From the NCBI GenBank assembly GCA_002110485.1, contig MOWL01000003.1, positions 310,001 to 374,000 of the forward strand: DNA of 64,000 nt, given 5' to 3'. The notes under the pieces were generated by a model. The model did not search any database. It was not told the DNA's origin and was given only the letters and a program-made list of their open reading frames with translations. Positions 55,217 to 64,000 of this stretch are shown piece by piece; the stretch's first letter is position 1, and the number at the start of each line of letters is the position of its first letter. Source of the stretch: Emergomyces orientalis. Taxonomy: Eukaryota > Ascomycota > Eurotiomycetes > Onygenales > Ajellomycetaceae. Both the position numbers and the translations under genes were made by a program.

Positions 55217-56272
55217 CTAGGCCTTTGCCTCTACGGCTGTCCTCTCAATAAGTTCCTCATATTCTTTGATATTATTTATACCCAAAGGCATCCCATTCGC
55301 CTGCAGGCCCTGCTCATTCATATATGTCTCCCGTACTACCATGGCCTTCTTCCATGAGTTGCGAGCTTCCATGCGGTGCTGCCATGCCTGTACATTCGGG
55401 TATGGGGCCAGGGGATCTTCTCCTGGAGGAGTTTGGAGCAACATATTAACGCGGTTATTCCAAGGCATAAATGCCAAGTCGGCATAGGTGCATTTGTCAC
55501 CAACAAGCCACTGCTTGCCTTCAAGGGCAATGTTTAGGACACCCAAAACTCGGCGAACTTGATTCTGATAACGCTCAATGGCGGAGGGGATTTTCTCATG
55601 GTGGAGGACAGTGAACCTGTGGGCCAAGACAATGAACGGTTAGATGGATAATTTTTGCGAAAGCAAACGGAGGGTGGGGCCTAAAGGCATACCATCCGGC
55701 TTGCCCAAAGTATGGGCCCTGTCCACTGACTTGGAAATGAAGCCACTGGTTCAGCAGATGCCTCTCATTGAGGGTGTCATAGGTCAGCTTTTTCTCTTTG
55801 TCATATACCTCTTCTAGGTAGTGTACAATAGCCCCGGACTCCCAGAGGGTTAAATTGGTATTTGGATCCTCGATGGCTATTTCCAATTTAGCTTCCAGTG
55901 AGAATCAACAAAAGGGCTGCAATGGGCTACTTACCCGGGACCCGACCGTTAGGATTAACGTTGATAAAGGGCGGCTTCTTGACATCGTCGAATTTGAAAG
56001 ACTTGATAACATAGGGGACATCGAGTTCATGAAGAATCGTAACCACCTGTGCGTAAGGAATCGTCAGTCTTGAACTGTCATGCCTTGTGCTCGCTATAGC
56101 AGAGTTGGGTACTGAATACTGACCTTCCATGGATTTGGGCCGGAAGCTTTTCAATAATCAACCAATCGGTCAGCTAACTAGCTACGTACTCCCACAACCA
56201 TATGTATCTCAGCAGTGAGCATATAAAGGCAGACTTACGAGTCAACCACACTTTGATAGGTTGGATCGTCAT
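55217..56272 (-). CDS. glutathione S-transferase, Ure2p/GstA-like
   Basis: Five exons on the minus strand (56272-56239, 56146-56124, 56046-55935, 55876-55693, 55616-55217) give 250 residues in phase. The N-terminal thioredoxin-like domain starts with a SGPNPWKVVTILHELDVPY block that holds the glutathione-binding start of helix 1, continues with FINVNPNGRVP and LWESGAIVHYLEEVYD (the cis-Pro and SGAI glutathione contacts). The all-helical C-terminal domain includes QWLHFQVSGQGPYFGQ and a canonical GDKCTYADLAFMPW N-capping box. Exon 2 is only 23 nt. The likely role is conjugation or redox defence; the yeast nitrogen-regulatory role of Ure2 should not be assumed. Confidence 0.92.
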
Positions 56273-57622
56273 TGTTTTTGCGAATGGGGAGGTTGGTTAA
56301 CGTATTTTTTCAATCACGCCCAAGTTCGTTGTTTCGAGAAGATTAGTCCACTATGATGTACGACTGTTGGACTCTGTAATCTTTATTTCTGCCTTCGTTC
56401 TCGACAGCAAACGTGTAGGAGGGGGCCGGCTAAGTTTATTTCATATTTGAGGCAGCTGGGCCCCAGGGCTGTGGTGTGGCAATATTAAATCCTCATTACT
56501 AATGACCGAAAAAACTCTTCCAAATGAGGAGATAGTCGCCGCCACGAAATATCAACCATGCTGACAGGTAGCAGAAACGGAAAATATTCCTGAACAAAAA
56601 CAACGGCACTAGTTTTGCAGGGACATAGTCTGTTTTCAGGTTCAACGTGGATGAGCGGATGATTTCTGGGTGGTTCCCAAGTGCAGGGACTCTGTAGTAT
56701 GCTCTCAGGGTATAGTATTTACTTACGAACAGTGCACCAGTTAGTATATTTGAACAAATCCATTCGGCAACCATCCTGGATCAGTTTATTTCCTTCCCAC
56801 ATATGTGTCTGATACAAATTGGAAACATGCCTCGGAGACGTGTAGTCGTATTCAAATACTCTCGTACTCGATCTGCGGCCGTCTGACAAAGGCGGAGAGA
56901 TAGGCTCCACGCTGAAACTAACTACCCAAGGCGAGGGAAATGTGATTATTCATTCCGTGCCAGTGAACCGAGTAGTTGAGTTGTCCATAACGGACTCTTT
57001 GTTTGCAGGGTAACTCCGGTGCGGAGAATGGCGCCATTTTGCCATCGTTGCGTTTGTCCGCGGGTAGATATGGTTTGCTATTTGAAAGCAGGATGCCATT
57101 GTCACTGGATATAGAAACTATGGTCACAGGAATTAACTAGTTATTTCGATATCAGATAACAATATCCCCTGCAGTGCGGCCTCAATGTGTCCTCTTTGGT
57201 GCTAGTGGTATTAATTTCCTTCAGGGAACCACAGACGGTATGACGTAAATTGGATAATTCGAAAAGCTGGTGTAATGCAGTCGTCGGTCTCTGAGAAAGT
57301 TCTATAACTCTCTCTTGTTATTTTAAATATTTGGACGACATGTGAGCAAAGATTTCAGCATGGAGAAAATGTAGAGAAGACAAAGATCGAGTGATTTTTT
57401 TTTATACGTCAGTCCGATAAGCGGCGGAGTTTAATTCAGTTATCAACCCCTCCAACAAATATTTCACAGTAACTATGAAAAGGTGTGTGACACATCCCAC
57501 TTCAACTCCGGCTCACTCAACCCAACCTCGACAACCCCTCCCTGCCAAACACATCTCTCTAGCAATTGTCTCCGCCGTGTGCGCCTAGAGAGGCAAACCT
57601 TAGCCAGGAAATTTAAATCACC
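56273..57622. other. intergenic between divergent genes
   Basis: Promoters of the GST (minus) and HIS4 (plus) genes. A few minus-strand frames (56499-57127) with donor-like sites could hide a small gene, but nothing recognisable supports one. Confidence 0.4.
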
Positions 57623-60456
57623 ATGGGGATCCCGTTCCTCGTTTCTGTCGATTCGCAAATCCTCTCTTCCCCCGCTTCCGCAACAGGTCTCACTCTGCCA
57701 CAGATATCATATTTCGGCCGCGTCTTCCTTAAATCATGCAGTCTGGACCGAGCTATCGCCTTCATTGGCCGATCCTCTTCACTCTTGGATATCTACGTTG
57801 ACGCAACAGCCATCGAATCTGCTGGGGATGTCGTTGATATTCTCAACTCAGGTGCGTCCAAGGCGTTGGTTACTCCAGCTCAATTGACCACCTTGTCAAT
57901 GGAGCAGGCGGTCCCCTCGTCGAGATTAATCGTTTCCGTATCGTCTGCGAAAGAGGTTGCGGAGCTGCAGAACTGGATTGCGGAGAATGGTGAGCGGAGT
58001 GATATCAGTGTTCATTGCGTGGTTTCTCCGGCTGTCGATGCCGCTGCATTGGACCTGGGTGATAAGGGAATTGTCAAGGAGGTGTATCACTCGTATGATG
58101 GTGCCGCGGCGGCGACACAGGCGGCTTTAGCTTCGAGTCAGGCGGAAAATGTTGTCACTATTGTTCCGTCGACTGCGCTGTCCCTTGATAAAGATGGTGC
58201 ATGCTCCCCGGCAACGCTATTGGTTGCAGGAGCAATTGCAGACACTACTACGGGTCTCTATGCTACAGTGGTGACGGATGAAAGGGGTATTGCGCTGGGT
58301 TTGGTTTACAGCAGTGAACAAAGTATTTCTGAGGCCTTGAAAACGGGCACCGGTGTTTACCAGAGCAGAAAACGCGGCCTTTGGTACAAGGGTCAATCGA
58401 GTGGGGATACGCAGGAATTGGTCAGAGTTGATTTCGATTGTGATAGTGACTGCCTGCTCTTTGTTGTAAAGCAGAGGGGCAAAGGTATTTTCATGAGTCC
58501 AGGTTTATTTGGCTACGACTTGATCTAACTACCATAATCCTTTTCTAGGGTTTTGTCATTTGGGAACTGCAAGCTGCTTCGGCCAGTATAGAGGGTTATC
58601 CCGTCTTCAAAGGACCCTACAAGCCCGCAAGGAGGAAGCCCCGCCCGGTTCTTACACCGCTAGGCTTTTCAGTGACCCGAAGCTCGTCCAGGCGAAGATC
58701 ATGGAGGAGGCTGAGGAACTGTGTTTTGCTATTTCAAAGGAGGAGGTAGCATTTGAAGCAGCTGATCTACTATACTTTGCGTTAACCAAGTGCGTTGCTG
58801 CAGGCGTGACTCTAGAAGATGTCGAGAGGAATCTTGACCTGAAAAACTTGAAAGTGAAACGAAGACAGGGTGATGCCAAACAAGGCTGGGCAGAAAAAAT
58901 TGGCCTTTCATCGGCAAAGGAAGAGCAAAAGGAACCCGCTGAAGCTACCACAGATAGTGATAAGGCAGTCGATGATCCCACTCGCAAAATCGAAATGCAG
59001 CGCATTGTCACTGCAACGGCCACCCAGAATACCATAGAGGAGGCTTTGCAACGCCCCTCGCAAAAGTCAAACGACGCGATCGTGGCTCTCGTTAAACCAA
59101 TAATTGAGGACATCCAAAAGAACGGGGACGCAGCAGTCTTGAAATATACTCACAAATTTGATAAAGCTATTTCACTCACTTCTCCCGTCATCAAGGCACC
59201 ATTCCCAGAGGACCTGATGCAGATTGCCCCGGAGACTGCCAAGGCAATCGATGTGAGCTTCGAAAACATCCGCAAGTTCCACGCTGCACAAATGGACGAC
59301 AAGCCACTGCATGTCGAGACGATGCCTGGTGTCATTTGTTCGCGATTCTCACGCGCCATTGAAAGAGTCGGCTTATACGTCCCCGGTGGAACAGCAGTTC
59401 TACCGTCCACGGCGATGATGCTTGGCGTTCCCGCAATGGTAGCCGGATGCAAGAAGATTGTTCTCGCCTCCCCACCGCGAGCAGACGGTAGCATCTCACC
59501 GGAGATCGTATACATCGCGCAAAAAGTCGGAGCAGAAAGCATTGTGCTAGCTGGTGGCGCGCAGGCCGTTGCGGCCATGGCATATGGCACTGAGAGCATC
59601 AGCAAGGTCGACAAGATCCTCGGACCGGGCAACCAATTCGTAACCGCAGCCAAGATGCTGGTTTCAAACGACACCTCCGCCGGTGTCAGTATTGACATGC
59701 CAGCAGGACCAAGCGAAGTTCTCGTCGTCGCTGACAAGGACGCTAATCCGGCATTTGTCGCCTCCGACCTCCTTAGCCAGGCAGAGCACGGTGTCGACTC
59801 GCAAGTTATCTTGATCGCTGTCGATCTCAATGATAGCCATCTGAAAGCCATCGAGGACGAGTTGCACGCACAGGCCATGGCTCTACCTCGTGTAGACATT
59901 GTACGCGGTGCGATTGATCACTCCGTCACCTTTGTCGTCAAGGATATCGGCGAAGCTATTACATTGAGCAACCAGTATGCGCCCGAACATCTCATCCTGC
60001 AAGTGAAAAATGCGGCGGATGTCGTTCCTCTCGTCCAAAATGCTGGAAGTGTCTTCATCGGCGAATGGACGCCGGAGAGCGTTGGCGATTATTCAGCTGG
60101 TGTTAACCACTCCCTTCGTAAGTTTTCCTATTGACTACTCGTTTTATCATCACGACTCTTAACCTCCACCATCCATCCCCCCTTCCACACGCTCTTCCAC
60201 TCCATCCAAAACAGCTAACCATGTTTTTTCTTCCTTTCTTGTCCTTGTAGCAACCTACGGCTACGCCAAACAATACTCCGGCGTCAACCTCGCATCATTC
60301 GTCAAGCACATCACCAGCTCCAACCTCACTGCTGAGGGATTGCGCAATGTGGGCGGGGCAGTTATGCAGCTGGCATCAGTGGAAGGGTTGGATGCCCATC
60401 GCCGCGCCGTCAGCATCCGCATCGACCATATGAATCGATCTAAGAACCGAGAATAG
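57623..60456 (+). CDS. HIS4: trifunctional histidine biosynthesis protein
   Basis: Three exons (57623-58484, 58549-60117, 60251-60456) give 878 residues. The protein carries steps 2, 3, 9 and 10 of histidine synthesis. After an N-terminal fungal extension (1 to about 190), the phosphoribosyl-AMP cyclohydrolase part has SRKRGLWYKG and the zinc-binding DCDSDCLLF (about 250-280). The phosphoribosyl-ATP pyrophosphohydrolase part has SYTARLFSDPKLVQAKIMEE (about 305-325). Histidinol dehydrogenase fills the C-terminal 440 residues with ERVGLYVPGGTA, AGPSEVLVVAD, LLSQAEHGVDSQVI and HSLPTYGYAKQYSGV. Intron 1 lies in the cyclohydrolase domain and intron 2 in the HSLPTYGYA motif. Length matches Neurospora his-3 and yeast HIS4. 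Confidence 0.97.
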
Positions 60457-61469
60457 CAAGTTCTTAACTCAATATCCGCCCATATGTGACATGCCATGAC
60501 GGGGCTTTGGGCCGCCTCTATTTTACGCCCTCTTATTTTTTTCTTTTTTCTTTTTTCTTTTTGGGTCACGACTAGATGGGTGGGCAAGGGAAAATGATAT
60601 TGAAAGGGAGCTGTAGGGAAAGGAATAAAAATAAAAGTGAGAGGGAAATGAAAATCGGATGGGGAAAAAGTCCCCGGGTGATGACAATGAATTTGATTTA
60701 TTGGTCATGAAACTATATTTCCCAAATTTGGTAATTTATGAAGGTAACTAGGTAGTTAGTTTACTAAACCCGCGGGTTGAATAAATATTCTTATTGCCAA
60801 CCCCAATTTTCATATTGTTCAGATAATCGCCAATTTCCCTTTTTTTTTTAACCAATCCCCCAGTTAAAAAGCCGAGAACGGTGGAAAATTTCCTTTGAGT
60901 TGAATTTGATAGAGCGGCCTGTGTGAACAAGCGGGCATGGCATGCACTGTTTGAATTTTGCTGCGAAATAATATATATTCGCCCAATCTAAACCTAGCTA
61001 TATGTAGCCTATAGTACGGGTGTTATTGCGTACATGGAGCTTCCACGATGATCATCTCATTGCGCCTAAAGCGAACGGATGCCGATTTGTACATTACATA
61101 GTAACTTACTGCAGAAGGCGAGTGACGATATCAGCTGAAAATGCCGAGGTCCAACGAAAGCGGAAGCTCAATGCGGAGCTTCCACCTCACACGAGGAACA
61201 AAGCTCCCTTCTCTACCATTTCCTGTGGAAAAAAGGATGATCAAGTGAAGCTATATATCTATTTATTTCTCTACTCTTCTAAATTTATATTTGCTGTATT
61301 CCTTCCCCATCGACAAATTTATTTCGATCTCGATTAGCAGGTTATCTGTTATCCTGGATTGCGGAGTAGGGAACTAAATTGAATTGCCCGTGAATCCTCC
61401 AGATTACTGCTCCCATTCGAATTCGTGTATATCATCTACATACTTTTCAAAACATATTTTATAATAAAA
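60457..61469. other. intergenic
   Basis: HIS4 3' flank with a T-rich tract (60535-60561) and an AT-rich spacer. No gene is supported. Confidence 0.45.
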
Positions 61470-62513
61470 ATGAAGCCCCAAGGCCGTACATTCATCATAT
61501 CAGGCGGGTACGTGAAACAACTGCCCCCTCCCAGTATCACATCACATCTCATCTCCCTCAACCTTTTCCCCTCGCACTCGCATTCCCCTCTCAGAGTCAC
61601 AGCCATTTCTCTTCCCCTCTAGAATAAAAGGATGGTAAAAGACGTCTAAATCTAACAACCATTAAACCAAATCTACAGCTCCTCCGGCCTCGGCCTGGCA
61701 ACCGCCACGGCCCTCCTTACCCAAGGCGCCAACGTTTCGCTCCTGGACCTCAACCCACCGCCCTCAGACATCTCCCCTTTACTCACAAATCCAACCCGCA
61801 CCCTCTACACGCGCACAGATGTCTCCAACACCGAAAGCCTCCAACATGCCATTGACTCCACCGTCTCGTGGATCTCAACATCCACCCACGCTCCCCTAGG
61901 CGGCGTCATCTGCTGTGCGGGCATCGGCTATGGCGAGCGTGCGCTACCCCGACAAGATCCAAACAGCAGCAGTGTAAAAACAATGTCCATTGAAACCTTC
62001 GACCGGGTCATTGCCATAAACTTGCGTGGCACGGTGGATCTGATACGACTGGTGTTGCCGCATCTGGCAGCTGTGGAGGGCGAAGGGGACGATGACGAGC
62101 GGGGTGTCGTTGTGGTTGTGTCCAGCGTGGCTGCGTATGAAGGGCAGGTTGGGCAGTTGGCGTATTCGGCGAGCAAGGGGGCTGTTGCGGGGATTGTGTT
62201 GCCGTTGGCGAGGGAGGTGGGGAGGTCCGCTGGGATTAGAGTTGTTGGTATTGCCCCAGGGGTGTTTCAGACGGGGATGACGGTGAGACCGAGGAAGGGT
62301 CAGGCGGGTGGTTCAGGAGGGGGCGGTGGTGAAAAGAAGAGGCCGGGAGTTGCGGAACGGAGCGGGGCGAATAGTGGGATGATTGAGTATCCCCTGCGGA
62401 TGGGGAGGCCGGAGGAGTTTGCGGAGTTTGTGCTGGGGTGTGTGAGGAATGGGATGGTTAATGGGAGTGTGTTTAGGTTGGATGGGGCAGTTAGGATGCC
62501 GAGTAGGCTCTGA
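61470..62513 (+). CDS. short-chain dehydrogenase/reductase, HSD17B10-like
   Basis: Two exons (61470-61507, 61679-62513) give 290 residues. The intron falls inside the cofactor loop, splitting the GG-SSGLG motif of FIISGGSSGLGLATATALLTQGA. Other classic SDR blocks are LLDLN (Asp after beta-2, favouring NAD), CCAGIGYG, FDRVIAINLRGT, the catalytic Ser in VVVVSSVAAYEG and YSASKGAV with the catalytic Tyr and Lys. It resembles type II 3-hydroxyacyl-CoA dehydrogenases of fatty-acid oxidation, and the substrate is inferred. A Gly-rich insertion (GQAGGSGGGGGEKKRPG) sits in the substrate loop. Confidence 0.88.
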
Positions 62514-62799
62514 GGCCAGGGCTTTTTGAGATCTGTAAAAATATTTAAATGGTCAGGCATGCAGGAGAAGTACTCCTTGCCTTTTTCGTCTTTCGCGCTT
62601 CGTAGTTTGCTCGTCATTTCACAAAACCATCCCATATTTATTATTCTAGTTGCTTGCGCCTGTTGTAAACCTTCCCATGTATCCTTAGTCTATGGCCCAT
62701 TCAGCAGGCCATCCCCACATCATAATTCAACATGAACAAAAACAAGAAAAGAAACAAGAAAAGAAAATCATTAAAAGAGGCAAAAGCAAAGGTCAAGCT
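62514..62799. other. intergenic between convergent genes
   Basis: 3' flanks only. Confidence 0.4.
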
Positions 62800-63753
62800 T
62801 CATTTCTTCCGCTCCCTAATCTTCCATTTAATCCCATACTTATTAACCCCGCCAACTGAATTTTCCATCTTCGCCCGTTGTCGATCTAGCTCCTGCTCCG
62901 CTGCAACGAGCTCTTTATGTTGTACCCGTAGTGCCTCGACCTTCTTCATTCGTACCTCCGCCGCTCTCTTCTTCAATCTCCTTGCCGCCAACATCTCCTT
63001 CCTGGCCCGTTCCTCAGCTTCAATCTGTTTCTTCGATTTCTGTGCCTGTTTCTGTTTCTCCCTAGCCGACGGTTCCCTCTCTTTTCCCCCCTCGTAGTCA
63101 TCCTCCTCCTCCTCGCCGCTCCCAATCAGTAACCGCCTCTGTTCCTCCAACGAATCCGCAAATACAATCTTCCTCCCTTTACCCCCTTCAAGCACCCCAC
63201 TCATCCCATCCTGTAACCTAGCCTCCTGCTCCACCCCTTCAAGCTGCCTTCGTACTTTCTCCCCAACAACACGTAGATATCCTGCATCTTGCGTCTTAAG
63301 CAATTTAATCGCCTCATGGCTGAGATCCGCAGCTGTTTCCGAACCCCTTGCCCCATGACGACCTTGTCTCTTGGTTTTATCGGACATCATACCAAAAGCG
63401 AACTCGTCTGGGTTGCGGTCGCGTGCCTTCTCGCGGAGTCGTTGCAGTTTGGCCTTTTTGACATTGTAGTCCCGGGCGCGGAGTGAATAGTCCTGTACGT
63501 ATATCTCGTTAGTTCATTAATTCTTGTAAATGGAGCAAGAAAGGCATAAGGATAGACGGAGTCGAAAGTTTTTGTTCCTTGGATTGCCTCACGGGGGAGG
63601 GGTGTTTCCACGAAATGTTGCTCCACGAGCTAAATAGCTGAGTTTTGAAAATCTCACCTTGTGTTTCTCGAGGATACCCCATTTCTCGCGACCACTCAGC
63701 TGAGCCCGCTCACGGTGCGGCCGCCGTTGAACAGCATTCCGCATAGAAGACAT
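62800..63753 (-). CDS. UTP11: U3 snoRNA-associated protein 11
   Basis: Two exons on the minus strand (63753-63658 and 63492-62800) give 262 residues. The protein belongs to the small-subunit processome, which folds and cleaves pre-18S rRNA in the nucleolus. The N-terminus SSMRNAVQRRPHRERAQ, then KWGILEKHKDY, LRARDYNVKKAKLQRLREKARDRNPDEFAFGM, and the C-terminal KYGIKWKIRERKK are the conserved Utp11 blocks. The middle is a long charged coiled coil with an acidic stretch (GEEEEDDYEGG). The intron interrupts the EKHK-DYSLRARDY segment in phase 0. Confidence 0.95.
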
Positions 63754-64000
63754 GTTGGCAGTGGTGGACTTTGCAAGATCGGGGAACGGAGGTTGTTGCG
63801 CCCAAGAGCGATTAAACGAAAGGCAACGGCGATGTTACTACTGCAGCGCGAGTAATATAAATATTTTTAACTCCTATCGAGAGGCCGTAAAAACAAGCGT
63901 TGCTGTGTAAATGTTCGCATTTAAAAAATTATTGAAAGTTGTTGGCTTGAGATTGTTGATTTCGTGTCGAATTTTGCCATTTTTAGTCTCTGAGGAGAAA
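63754..64000. other. UTP11 upstream region
   Basis: Too short to show another gene. Confidence 0.4.

Noticed and set aside
56918..57127. Minus-strand frame with an HWHG sequence, like a multicopper oxidase copper site
   Set aside because: None of the other copper-binding blocks occur nearby and the frame ends soon after, so the match is most likely chance.

Overview
The window is nuclear DNA of a filamentous ascomycete. Genes are split by short GT..AG introns of about 42-200 bp, intergenic spacers are AT-rich, and the gene set includes NOP1, HIS4, SDH4, beta-MPP and UTP11. Gene content, Tad1-type LINEs and point-mutated repeats fit a eurotiomycete, most likely Onygenales (inference; no species is claimed). 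LAYOUT. 1-8.3 kb is a nest of dead non-LTR retrotransposons: a plus-strand LINE (family A), a 5'-truncated RNase H-bearing LINE (family B), an extra 3'-end copy of family B, and a minus-strand family-A-like LINE. Their frames are broken mostly by stop codons rather than indels, as expected for C-to-T mutational silencing. 9-34 kb is gene-rich: a Mnn-type mannosyltransferase, a membrane-anchored lectin-like gene with an apparent 1-nt frameshift, an F-box protein, fibrillarin, a DenD-like epimerase/dehydrogenase, an ankyrin protein, beta-MPP, an MDR-family reductase, SDH4, a Maf-type pyrophosphatase, an INO4-like bHLH factor and a GFA-domain protein. 34.8-38.4 kb encodes a large low-complexity Ser-rich protein, followed by 3.7 kb of pyrimidine-rich DNA without a convincing gene, then a three-exon RidA protein. 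MOST INTERESTING REGION. At 46.0-48.4 kb, a secreted precursor (45982-46452, minus) carries five tandem repeats separated by Lys-Arg/Arg-Arg (Kex2) sites, each with an F/L-x-Y-x-x-Y hexapeptide. It is divergently paired with a three-exon UstYa/DUF3328-type gene (47307-48403, plus) that has a transmembrane anchor and two HxxHC motifs. This is the minimal signature of a fungal dikaritin-type RiPP pathway (ustiloxin/asperipin class): Kex2 would release the repeats and the UstYa protein would oxidatively cyclise them. The precursor frame has an in-frame amber codon followed by one further repeat-like, dibasic-terminated segment. A possible small membrane protein (48900-49430) follows. 50-64 kb returns to housekeeping genes: an eight-exon secreted GH47 mannosidase, a five-exon glutathione S-transferase, HIS4, an SDR dehydrogenase and UTP11. 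All exon joins were worked out by eye from splice consensus, reading phase and family similarity, with no transcript data.
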